From positions 1 through 64,000 of the forward strand of contig JAGFNK010000093.1 in NCBI GenBank assembly GCA_025769875.1: 64,000 bases of DNA, written 5' to 3'. A model generated the notes under the pieces. It was given only the letters and a program-made list of their open reading frames with translations, was not told where the DNA came from and searched no databases. Shown here one piece after another: positions 11,772 to 21,754 of this stretch; position 1 is the stretch's first letter, and each line of letters begins with the position of its first letter. The DNA is from Russula earlei (taxonomy: Eukaryota > Basidiomycota > Agaricomycetes > Russulales > Russulaceae). The position numbers were made by a program, and so were the translations under genes.

Positions 11772-11885
11772 TTGTGTGTGCTCAGACAGTGCGTGCCATG
11801 CTTTGTCCACGCGCGCGTTTCTGTCCTATTCAAACTCCGCCGGTTTCCCCCCCCTTTGACCGCATTCCAGGACTGTCCTTGCAGG
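11772..11885. promoter_or_regulatory. Divergent promoter shared by SRP72 and the pinin-like gene
   Basis: The two head-to-head start codons (11771 on - and 11886 on +) are separated by 114 bp. This must hold both core promoters unless transcription starts inside the neighbouring coding region. No canonical TATA is obvious; a C-run occurs at about 11850. Confidence 0.45.
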
Positions 11886-13076
11886 CATGTCCACAGACGA
11901 GTCCGTCAAATACACGTGTTGCTTTCTTCGCCAAGCTGATCTCTTTGTGTGACTTTATGTAGACAACCCCAAGCTCCTAGCAAAGAACAGGCACTGGATA
12001 CCGACGTGTCTATGCAAGATGTCCAACCTCTGGAGGACGACCGCAGCTGCGGCAACCGCACCAAAGAAACGACCACGATTGGATCTGACTATCGAGAGCA
12101 GGGAGCGCAAGCGTGGCAAGAGTATGTTCGGGCTTCTCGTCGGCACTCTGAACAAGGCAAAAAACGAAGACGAGGCTCGAAACGCCAGCGAAGCGGTGCG
12201 AAAACTCTACCTGCTGTCGCACCCGCGCCCCATCTGACCTCTCTCCAGGCCAAGAAGCGGCAGTTGATTGATAAAAGGCTACAGGATAGACTCCGTAAAG
12301 AAACTGACTCTGTCAGGAGAGCCGAAGAGGCGAAGAAAGACAAGCATACAGCGAACCGGAAGGAGGAGGAGATCCAGTTGAAGAACTCGATCGTGAGTCG
12401 CCCCCTCGAAGGTCTTGATGTTGGCAATCCAAGTTGATTTGGAATCTTCGCTAGCATCGACTTCGTCGCTCGAGACTGCCAATCCTCGCCAACTTTTTGC
12501 TCACATCAGATGTGATCCCCTCCGACGATTCAAGTTCTCCCCCTTCGCTCAAATTGACGCTTGAACCATCGCGTTCGAATCCTCCACCGCTTTACTACCT
12601 TCCGGCAATCCTGACCTCCTCTCAAGAGGTGTTCATCGCTAAGAGAAAGGCAGAGGTGAAGCGTCCATCTCATCGATATGCTACTGTGATATTGATATGG
12701 ATCTGGCAAGGCGGCTGAGACTGCCGAGAAGGAATGGTGTGCATTTCTTGTTGAGCGAGATTCTTCTATCAACGACGTTCGAGAACTTCGGCGGCGCGTA
12801 GTAGAGGAGGAAGCCCGCAAGCTGGCGGAACGTGAAGCTGTGAAAGCAGATGACAACGCCATAACAAATCCTGTCCACAATAACGAACAGACTGGAGGCT
12901 CCATTCCCGAGCCTTCCCCGTCTGAGCCTATAATGGATGTAGACGAGACAGCTCCCGAGGAGGGTCGGGGATCAGCCTCGAAACAGGACAACCCTAGACC
13001 AGATCGCGACGAGCAAGAACGAAAGGATGAATCTGCGGCGATGCAGGCGGATGATGACGATGCGGTGGAATATTGA
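11886..13076 (+). CDS. Pinin/SDK/memA-domain protein
   Basis: Pinin-family proteins are nuclear proteins linked to spliceosomes and exon-junction complexes. The domain signature is clear: KKRPRLDLTIESRERKRGKS, MFGLLVGTLNKAKNEDEARN, then AKKRQLIDKRLQDRLRKE and RRAEEAKKDKHTANRKEEE. Exons end and begin at 12195/12249, 12392/12455 and 12655/12711, with introns of 53-62 bp and clean GT..AG borders. Later exons carry RLPILANFLLTSDVIP, PPPLYYLPAIL, a charged helix (VRELRRRVVEEEARKLAERE) and an acidic tail ending DDDDAVEY. The N-terminus is uncertain. An ATG at 11886 plus an intron ending at about 11963 gives an acidic leader (QALDTDVSMQDVQPLEDD) in one frame, while the domain lies in the next frame, which can alternatively start at ATG 12019. 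Confidence 0.85.
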
Positions 13077-16000
13077 AGCGATTTACTGAAGGTAGAGATG
13101 TCCCTTCCTTTCCCTTTCCTTTTTCAAGTTGCTCTCATTTGCCTTTATCTCTTTCTCTATGTCAAACGTTTTCCTGCACCACGTTCAAGTTGTCCTTTGT
13201 TTCGTAGGTTTCCCCTTCCCCCCTGTATCTAGGCCGTCATAATTTTATCAAAAAAGAGTGTGGCATTATTCCCTGCACCATTATCTGCTCCACGCCGCGC
13301 GGCGATGTGGTTCCCCTTCCCCCATCAAACGACATCTGACCTTTTGTAGCGAACGCAATGGTGCAACTGATGCGCCGTCCGATCGAGATGTCTATGCGCA
13401 TTTTGGACAAAGCTTGTTTTCGCTACCGACAGCGTGGATTCCACGTACAGTGTGTCGTTGAGGCTTTGATGACGGGCGCCGTCGCGCTTCTAGCTTCTCT
13501 CACTAGCATCCCTCGTCCTTGTCTAAGGGGTGGCGTGAACGCCTCAACTCACGAGGGGACATCTTGGCACATCGCCGCGCCCTCCCCGACCCCCTCTTCC
13601 CTGGGTCCATCCTACTCTAGGAAAGTGGTTAGGCCGAATTTGCATTCGGGAAGCGAGCTCATGACGTCGTTGGATGACCTGCCATGCCATGGAGAGGGGG
13701 GGGGGGGGGGCTTGGGGGCGATACGAGCTAGTGCAAACTCGGGGCGTCTGGGCCAGATGGATCATCAGTCCCGGAAATCCACGCCGTCCCACCTCTCTTG
13801 TCGGGGTCAAAAGAAGTGACGCGCGCGAGTCCGTGCCCGTTGCGCTCGGATCTGCCAGGGCTGGCCCCGAAGCCCCCCTTCCTCCTTCTCTCACCCCACA
13901 CCCTACCCCACCGCGCCCACTCGCGACGCCCATCTCGTTCTCGGATAAGTGCCGCATGGCCGTCTGCCTGTTTCATTTTTTTTTTTTTCTCATTTTTTCT
14001 TTCGGTTGTTTGCCTGGGGAAGGTCCGTTCTGGCAAATTCACATGTCGCGAGGTAGTAATGATGATGGACACGGCGTATTCACCTCACCGTCTTTAGTCG
14101 CGATCCCAAATCCCCCCCCCCCCCCATTTACGCACGCGCAATAAAGCCCAATTCAACGCAGCTGGTTGACGGTGCAGAATTCTCGGCACCTGTGTACGTT
14201 ACTCTCTGCAATGCCTCGAAGGGATGGCTCGCAAAGAACGTGCATGCGGCATAATCTACCCACACCGTCCCCAAGGATTCACGATCCACGGGTGGTGGCC
14301 TTTAGCTGAACCTCGTCGATTGCAGCAGCCTCCCCTGAGTCCGAGATTTCATTTCCTACTCCTGCGAAAAGTCACAAATTCGACGAGTTGTTTGTTGGCA
14401 CAAAGCTCCGTGTCCTTGGTTCCGTCGATTGCTCTCTCACCCTGTCCCCCGTCCTTATCACACGTTTCAGACAAAAAGCTGCGGTGTCAATTATTTTTGT
14501 TATCTATGTTGTCATTATTTCTTCTCCTTTGTGTTACAGCAACCTTACGAATGCGACGGATCGACGTCTCTTCTTGATTATTGTGCGCTAGCCGAGCTCG
14601 CGCGATTCGGATCGGATCGGATCGGTATCAGAACGAAATGGGTCAATTGATTTTTTTTATTTATTTACGCTATACTCGGCACTCCAAGGCCGCCGCTCGC
14701 TCGCTCCCAATACTGTATGCTTGTGTGCTGTATAACTAACTGAAACTGGGCATTGGCCCCGCTCCCACACGCTCACCCACCCACCCCAATTCGAGTCCGC
14801 GAACCGGCCGGGGAGAGATTCGCCCCGTCCGTCCTCAATCGTCCGGGGTTCCATGTCTCGCGGTGGCTCCGGGTCGCAGTCGCGAACCGGTGGGGGGGAG
14901 TGGGGGGGGGGCGATGCAGCCATGCCTCGGTCGTGACAGGTGGGTCGGGTCGGGGGCTGCAATGGAACGTTCCGTTGTTGCGCCGGAGGCGGGTGGGGTG
15001 GGGCTCGGCTCGGCTTTGGATTGATTTTTTTTCGGATTTGGGAGAAGAGGGAGCGGGGTTGGGTGGTGGCACATGGCGCACCCGTCCGTGGGCTACGGCA
15101 CGCGGGGAGAGGGGGGTAGAGGAAAAAAAGGAAAAAGAGAAAGGAAGGGGGCGAGCGGGCACCCGGCCGGAACGAAACAAAACAAAAAAAACACGCTTGC
15201 CGGCATATTGGCATTTCGATATATGTAATTTTAAAATTAAACAAGAGAGAGAGATTTCGGTTTGGCGTCGAATCTGGGCCCCGCCTTCTTTTTTCATTAT
15301 GACCATTCCGGGAAATCGACGACTTCTCGCCGAGTCGGCGGGGGCGCGGCAAAAGATGGGCCAAGCCTGAGCGAGCGAACGACGTCGACGTTTCTTTGAT
15401 TTGATTTGAATTGTTCGTTGAATTGCTGTGAATGAATAATACAACGGGTGTTGTGCTTCGCTAGTCTGTGCTGTTATGTGTCAGTGTCAGGTTGCGTGAA
15501 GGGATGAGCGCGTGCGCGCTCCTTCTTTTCCATTGGCCGGCGCTTGCGACTGTGGGGACACGTAGCTCCCTCCGGGGATCCAGCTGATGTGCTGATGGTT
15601 CTGGCGTGCTATGCTACTACGGACGCTTCCGTCTCTGACGAGCTTGGCTGTCCGGGATGAGTAAAAGTGTCCACCAGCATCCTTTTCTCTCACGGCAGAC
15701 ATCGCGCGTGTTTCTCGACCGTCGACAAATCCAAGGCCAAGGCCTCGCCGATCGTTCCCACGGAGGAGTGAAGAGCAGTACCGGTCGTACGGTACCGATC
15801 AATTTACGTGCCACCCTCTCAGGCCAGGTGCACAGCGGCGTTGGGCATTACCCCCCGCGGGCCACTCTCAACACAGTCGCCGCGATGGAGCTCATGTCAT
15901 GTGGGTCGAGGAAATTTCTCTATTTTCCTCGAGCCAAACGACTAGTACATTACTTCTTTCCTCCCGGGCGACACACATGATATCAAAGGGTAACGGTGGA

Positions 16001-16419
16001 AGAGCCGAAGTCATGCAAAGGATAAGGAAAACAATATTCGACAGAACATAGGGGCGAGAGACGATGACAATTGACTATAATGCGCAGATGGTAAAGCAAC
16101 GTGCAGAGACGACCGAGATCGGATGAGGGTCACGAATTAGACAGAGCAAAATATAAAAACAAAAACGATGAGACAGCGCCGCTTTGGGGCATTTCTGAGG
16201 TATCAGCGGTGCCCGCGGTGATGGAGGTTTTGCAAGGCGAGGCAGTTGGAAACTACGTATTGCTACAATGTCGGGTGTTGCACTCCGGGGACGAACCACT
16301 GATAAAGACATTCAGCTGCGCAGCTCAGTAGGACGAGTACCTCTAACTCACTTGATGATATACAAATAAATGCGAATGGTGAGCTAACTTGCGAGAAAGA
16401 GGAGGCGGTGTTGCTGGTT
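13077..16419. other. Long non-coding region with homopolymer runs
   Basis: About 3.3 kb lies between the convergent 3' ends of the pinin-like and TEA genes. It holds a G15 run (13696-13710), a T13 run (13976-13988), a C14 run (14112-14125), and four near-perfect CGGAT units at about 14606-14630. Overlapping open frames on both strands at 14657-15444 reflect skewed GC-rich composition rather than genes. No protein motif was recognised. Confidence 0.5.
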
Positions 16420-17962
16420 CTACAATAACGGGTCGGCTGCATATCCGCCCCAGCGATGACCGAAGGTATCTTCCACGGGTAGAGAAGCAAGTTGAGGGTA
16501 AGTCGTCTCCTGGAGGTGGCCCATGCAGTCTGGGGGGAGGTAGGACCCTCCATGGTCACCATTTTCGCTGAACGTCGCGCTAACAGGTGAGATCGGGAGA
16601 TCCTGGATGTATCCGGGCTGCTCAGGAGCGTTAGACCTTCCGATAGGAAGCTTTGAAAGGCCATATAAATATGATGCATACATTGCATGAGGTTAACGAG
16701 TAGCGATTGTGTATGCTAACCGGGGAGGCGGTAGACGAAGAGGGCACGGGAGATGATGATCTCTGTTCATTGAGCTGATAGACAACAGTGAGGAGGGTGG
16801 TCTCGACTGGGATGTCGCCGCCGTCAGGAGAGCGTCCCTGGACTGTCTGAGTAATTTCCTGGACGATCGAATATCGCCCAGGTTCTGGTCTCGCAAAGTC
16901 AACACCATATCTATGCGCACTGCCCTGAATTTTGGAAACCCACCGTGAGATTGGCACAAGCGGTCCCAATATTGGGGAATCAGGGTAGTCCGATAGAGGA
17001 ACATCCCGGACTCGTTCTTTGTAGGCGTGCAGGTCACATCCGCTACGTCAGTGTGGACGCAATTGCCATCGTAGTAGACAGAGCACGAAGACTTTGCGAC
17101 CACGAACGAAGGAGAAGCAAAGGTCACCACAGGGTCAATGGCTCGGAGTGGGCGAGGTTTGGGAGAGTGAAAGATGTTCACTTGCGAATTCTGAGAAAAT
17201 GTGTGCGCCTCTGGAGAGTGAGGCGGGGTCATGAGGGGATTTCCCATGATGATACCGGCATCATCGGATGGAGACCAAGGCGCATTTGCTGCGAGCACAT
17301 CGATATGCACGAGCGCGCGGGCAGTGCGGACCGGCGCATGAGCACGATCAGTGATGACACGTTCGGAGGTGGACGGGCTAGATGAGGCCTCATCTGAAAC
17401 ATGGGCATCTTCCAGAGTAGGTGAAACCTCATCTGCGTCTGGGGGAGGAGAGAAGTGACGATTGGATAAAAGTTTGAGGACTGTAACGGAGTCATGGGTA
17501 CGTGAGTGTGGAGGAGAGATGGGGGAGAGGGATACTAACTCCTCTTGCCCCCACAGGTGTCCCTCAGTTGCTGAAGCCGGCTGCCGACTTGCTTTGCGGT
17601 CCTTCGCTTCCCGGTGACATGGTAGATGTAATCCGAGATGAAGCGGTTGCGATTTGGGAACCTGCTCAGTGAACGGGTTGAACGCGAAGTCTCGGGACGA
17701 TATTTGTCGAGGGCTGGGAGGGAACGGAAGGTAAGCAAGAGGGCGCAGAGAGAGGGCAGGACGGCGGACCTTCTATTAGAGCAGCCTCGAGGTATGGGGG
17801 CCAGACGGCCTCGCCCTTTCCTTTGAGGGTCTTCCAGCTCTTCCTTCCGCTAACGATGGTGTTGACGGCGTCCCGGGTCCTGTCATCGCACGCAAGGGGA
17901 TAAGAAAGGTCATCGACGGCCGACATGCGAACGAAGTCAGAGAGGGAGGAGGGATTGGCCAT
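16420..17962 (-). CDS. TEA/ATTS-domain transcription factor
   Basis: TEA factors (TEF-1, Tec1, AbaA) bind CATTCC/CATTCT-type sites and control development. The N-terminal TEA domain is unmistakable: RKSWKTLKGKGEAVWPPYLE, AALIEG, then after an intron (about 17775 to 17720) LDKYRPETSRSTRSLSRFPN, NRFISDYIYHVTGKRRTAKQ and VGSRLQQLRDTCGGKR. After a further intron come a Ser/Pro-rich linker and a well-formed middle domain (SCSVYYDGNCVHTDVADVTC, LIPQYWDRLCQSH). Next is RWVSKIQGSAHRYGVDF, then a C-terminal exon containing EQPGYIQDLPISPVSATF that ends RWGGYAADPLL at a stop codon at 16420. The start is the first ATG (MANPSSLSDFVRMSAVDDLS). By family it should be nuclear. Target genes and the developmental process are not visible here. 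Confidence 0.92.
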
Positions 17963-18931
17963 CAGGAGTAAAGGCTAAGGTGAAAGGGCTAAAAAGAGAA
18001 TGACAGGTCAGGAGATGTCGGCGGGACGCTCTAGGACGGTATAAGAGCGCAAGGAGGCTAGCGGGAAACTAGCGAGAGAGCACGGCTAACTAAAAACGAG
18101 GTGATTATATCTTGGTCAGTGCTGAGCGAGGAAGTTGATGTGAGATGGGAATCTATGCATTCTTCTCGTCCAGGAATAGACGATTCCCTCCCCGTCGGAA
18201 ATCAGTTACCGAAATACACAAAGCCAATTCAACCCCATCTTGATCTATGCCAGCTTAAACATTTCCGTTAGCCGCTCATCTTTCTCCCACCGTACCGTCA
18301 CTCACCTCCAAACAAACCCCCTCCCGCGCATAATTAAACGACCTTTCCTTTTCCGTGTTTTCCTACCTTCCTTCTCCATCCCCGTTCCGAGAGAAATCCC
18401 ATCCTTTCTTTCCCGGTCGCTTAACAAACCCGGCCTCTCTTTCCCCGCTCTGGCGTAGCACGAGATTTTCTCCAACCTCTCCCCTCCTTCTCTCTCCCTC
18501 TCTCCCTCCTCCCTCTCCGACGGAGTGACAAAAGCACCGTCCTCCCCCCCAAATGGAAATATACAAGTCCTTAATGGCTCACGTAAACCCAATCCCGGTC
18601 GTCGCTTGTCGGCAACATGGAAGGATCCACACGTTTTGCGCTCCGCACATCTTCCCCGTGCTTCACGTTCCAGTCGCGAATAACGACCGTCAAAGAAAGA
18701 ACTGCAAGCCAACGCAACGCGAAATTTCAAAATTAATCCTTTGTGAAAACCCACCGCGTGATCCCCCATCCCGTTTGGGGGTTTGAGTTTGGGGTATCCC
18801 CTGCGACCGCGACCGAGCAGAGCCCCCGCGACCCCGCGCACCATTGTGTGACCCGATTTCGGGTAAATTTCGACAGCGATTGACTCGTCAGAGACAGACA
18901 CCGCTTGGGTCAAATTAGCTAACCACAATCA

Positions 18932-18979
18932 CCCCGTTGGCCAATCAATGGACAGCGCTTGCCCCGTTGGAGAGCCAAT
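18932..18979 (-). promoter_or_regulatory. Paired CCAAT boxes with a direct repeat
   Basis: ccccgttgg occurs twice exactly 30 bp apart (18932-18940 and 18962-18970), and CCAAT occurs at 18941-18945 and 18975-18979. These lie about 1 kb upstream of the TEA start codon. CCAAT is the binding core of the Hap/NF-Y complex, but function here is unproven. Confidence 0.3.
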
Positions 18980-20516
18980 CGCGTCGCCGGTCCAAAAAAT
19001 CTCTCAGCATGTTTCATGTCGTGCCGTCAGGCGCACGTTTTGGGAGATGAACGATAACCCAAAACCAAAGAGGGAGACACCTCTATGGATTCACCGCCTC
19101 GAGAGTAGCAACAGAGAAAACACGAGCTATCGCGAGCGGAATTTGCCTTGACCGATGCCCTGCATAATGCCAAATAGTGAGCGCCATCGGGGCATGGAAC
19201 GATCTGGCTCGTTTTCCCAAAACTAGCCAAGTTCCATGCCGAATAGAGTTGACTTGCCGCAAAAAATACCTCCCAAGAGTTGGGGCCCGCGTAATTTGAA
19301 AAAAGACTAGCACATCTCATCCCCGCTAGATCACACACTGATATGTCATACGTGGCGTCACACACAAGGGATTCTCAGACGCCCAGAAAGTCATTCATTA
19401 GCAACTGACTGACAAGTCGGTCGGCCAGTGAATTCGTCTGCCTGCCCAAGAAAACACGAGCTTCGACCCCTCTTCCTCGGGACCAACCGTCCTCTCTCTG
19501 TCCTTCCACTTTCCCTGATTCCCACTCACAGCAGAATCTTTCACTGGGGGCAAACTGCCAGTCAGATCAGAGCGATCTGGACCAGAAGAACAATACGCTC
19601 CACAAAGGGATCACTAGATCATTCGCGTCATAAGAGGAAAGGACCTCCCGCCGGAGAGACAACTTGTGGACGTTTTACCCCCGCGCCGCCTAGAAGCAGA
19701 AGCCACGTCCCACCCACCCCACCCACGTCTGCCCTCTCAGGCTGACATCTCAAGTCGAACACCACACATAACGTTATCGCCCTCTGGCAGTGAAAGTTAA
19801 TTTGTCCCGATTGCGTATCCGTCCCACCACGAAGTTCATCCAACGACCGAAGGCCCGGCATCGCCCGTCCTCTACCCCTTCCGTCACTCCGTCCGCCCGA
19901 CAGGCCGACCTGCCAAACCCGTTTCCCGTCCATCGCACCCCTCCACCTCGCACCTCTTGCGAGATCTCTACCCTTCACATCCTCTCCCCCATTTATAAAT
20001 ATAAAATAATAACAATAACAATAATTATACTGATAAGGATAACTTTTGTCCGGCGGCGCCGCGCTTCCTTCCTCGTACGCGGCGCGATGAGAGCTCGCGA
20101 TCAGGATCAAGTTCGCGAGGCGAAGCTACGAGACGACCACCACTTGGGACCCGGAAGGACGAGAGGGCGCAAGCAATCTGTCCTGTCTTGGGACCGTCCC
20201 CTTTTTATCGCGACGACCCCCATTTTCCCAAACCAAATCGTCCACCACCAAAACGACCCTCACCCCGGCGGCCCACTCCTCCCTCACCCCCTCCCTCCTC
20301 CCTCCCCCCTCCTTCCCAAAAGCAACCCCCCACCGGAGTGACCAAGTTGCAGGATCGGATCGATCTCCGCGAGCCAGCCGCGGGCCGCGTTTCGCACCAT
20401 GCACGACAACCTAAACATGCGCACAAAAAAACCCGGCCCCACCCCGCCACTTACCCATTGCGTTGACTAGCCGATACGGCACGCAGGGAACTCGGAAAAC
20501 GGCGCAAAATCCCGCA

Positions 20517-20552
20517 CCCCCCCCCCCCCCCCCCCCTTTTTTTTTTTTTTTT
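20517..20552. repeat. C21-T15 homopolymer tract
   Basis: Twenty-one consecutive C (20517-20537) are followed directly by fifteen T (20538-20552), then further T-rich sequence. It is a strong polypyrimidine tract. The minus strand could form G-quadruplex or triplex structures. Tract lengths are also prone to assembly error. Confidence 0.8.
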
Positions 20553-21754
20553 CTTTTTCCTTTTTCCGGTGGACGGCGAGCGCAAGAGATGTGCGACCGC
20601 CACTTACTTACGGGGAGAGAGGGGGAGTGGTGTGATGCGGTCGGGGTGCGGAACGCGGTGACGGCCAATGTCATGTCATGATCGATCGATGGATCATCAA
20701 CGAAGAGAAAAAATCGTCTAGGTGAGGAAAGCGGCGTGCGCGTGCGCACGCGGGAGACGGTCCAACAAAGGTCAAATTCATGGCGCTCATCTGTCTATCT
20801 AATTTTTGTGCGCAGTCTGGCGTAACACTAACAAGGTGCGTGTGCATATGTATGTTAAGGGGGGGGAGGAAGGTGTGATGAGCGGAAATTGAAAGGGAAA
20901 GTGGGGGGGGGGAAGGAGGGTGGAGGGTCTGGGGGGGGCAAGGTGGGCGCAATGGGTAAGGCTAAGACAAGACACACCGCACGATGGCCCGCGTCATCGG
21001 GAGCGGCAAGCGATGAGGCCTATCCCCATTTGTGGTCGTCTTCGGAGCTCCCGGGACGTGGGGCAATGTGCGCATACGCCTGCGCCTCGTACGTACGTAC
21101 GTTACGTTCTGCCAGCGCATGAGTTTATCGAGCGGCGAGATCCGTACACTGATCGACCAGCGGACTTTTTTGTGGTCGCATCATATACTTCGACTTGGCT
21201 TACACACGCCCAAGTTCCCGCGCTATGGGTCTGTCCGAAAGACGCACAGCTGGCGACAACTCTAACGCTTCACTCCACCTGTCATCGAAGCGAGGCAGAC
21301 CTTGACCGCACCTGTCCCCCAGAAATAACGCCTCCAGAAATACCGCAGATAAAAATACTACAGATATTTGAAGGAAAAAAGGTAACAATCACCTTACCAT
21401 GTGGGAAATCATAACCGAGCCGGAATGGTATGTAAACGCAGTTCGGGGACAGGAGTCCATGCATCGTTTCGTGACCGCATGATGGAACGTTAGAGAAGGT
21501 AAAGTAGAGAATATTCGCCGGAAACGTGAAACGTGTTCGCAACCGAGCCGCATGTCCGTGTTCGTAGTCAAGGGGGAGTAAAGAAATCGTCAATATGAGA
21601 GTCGGGTATTGCAATATCCGGAGCACCCAGAGTCGTCACTGTACATAACGTCCGTCCTTCCACAGCATGCCATGTGCCGGGCCTCAGGGAGCGAGCGATG
21701 GCCGAATTGGATATGCATATGTACATGCCATCCACACCGCCATTCTAACCCGGC

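Larger units (their letters stand above)
17963..21754. other. 3.8-kb upstream region of the TEA factor gene
   Basis: No gene is supported between the TEA start codon and the GH5 stop codon. The stretch contains a long pyrimidine-rich segment (about 18290-18550), two CCAAT boxes (18941, 18975), an A/T-rich patch at about 19990-20035, the C21T15 tract at 20517-20552, and a G-run cluster at about 20858-20945. Open frames at 18302-18928 and 19790-20341 are compositional. The length suits the extended promoter or leader typical of fungal developmental regulators, which is an inference. Confidence 0.45.

Noticed and set aside
14657..15444. Long overlapping open frames on both strands
   Set aside because: Simultaneous opening on opposite strands in extreme GC-skewed, homopolymer-rich DNA, with Pro/Arg/Gly-rich translations and no motif or splice logic, indicates composition rather than genes.
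18302..18928. 208-codon minus-strand frame upstream of the TEA gene
   Set aside because: Translation is Arg/Glu/Gly low complexity from a polypyrimidine tract, with no domain. Treated as promoter or leader sequence.
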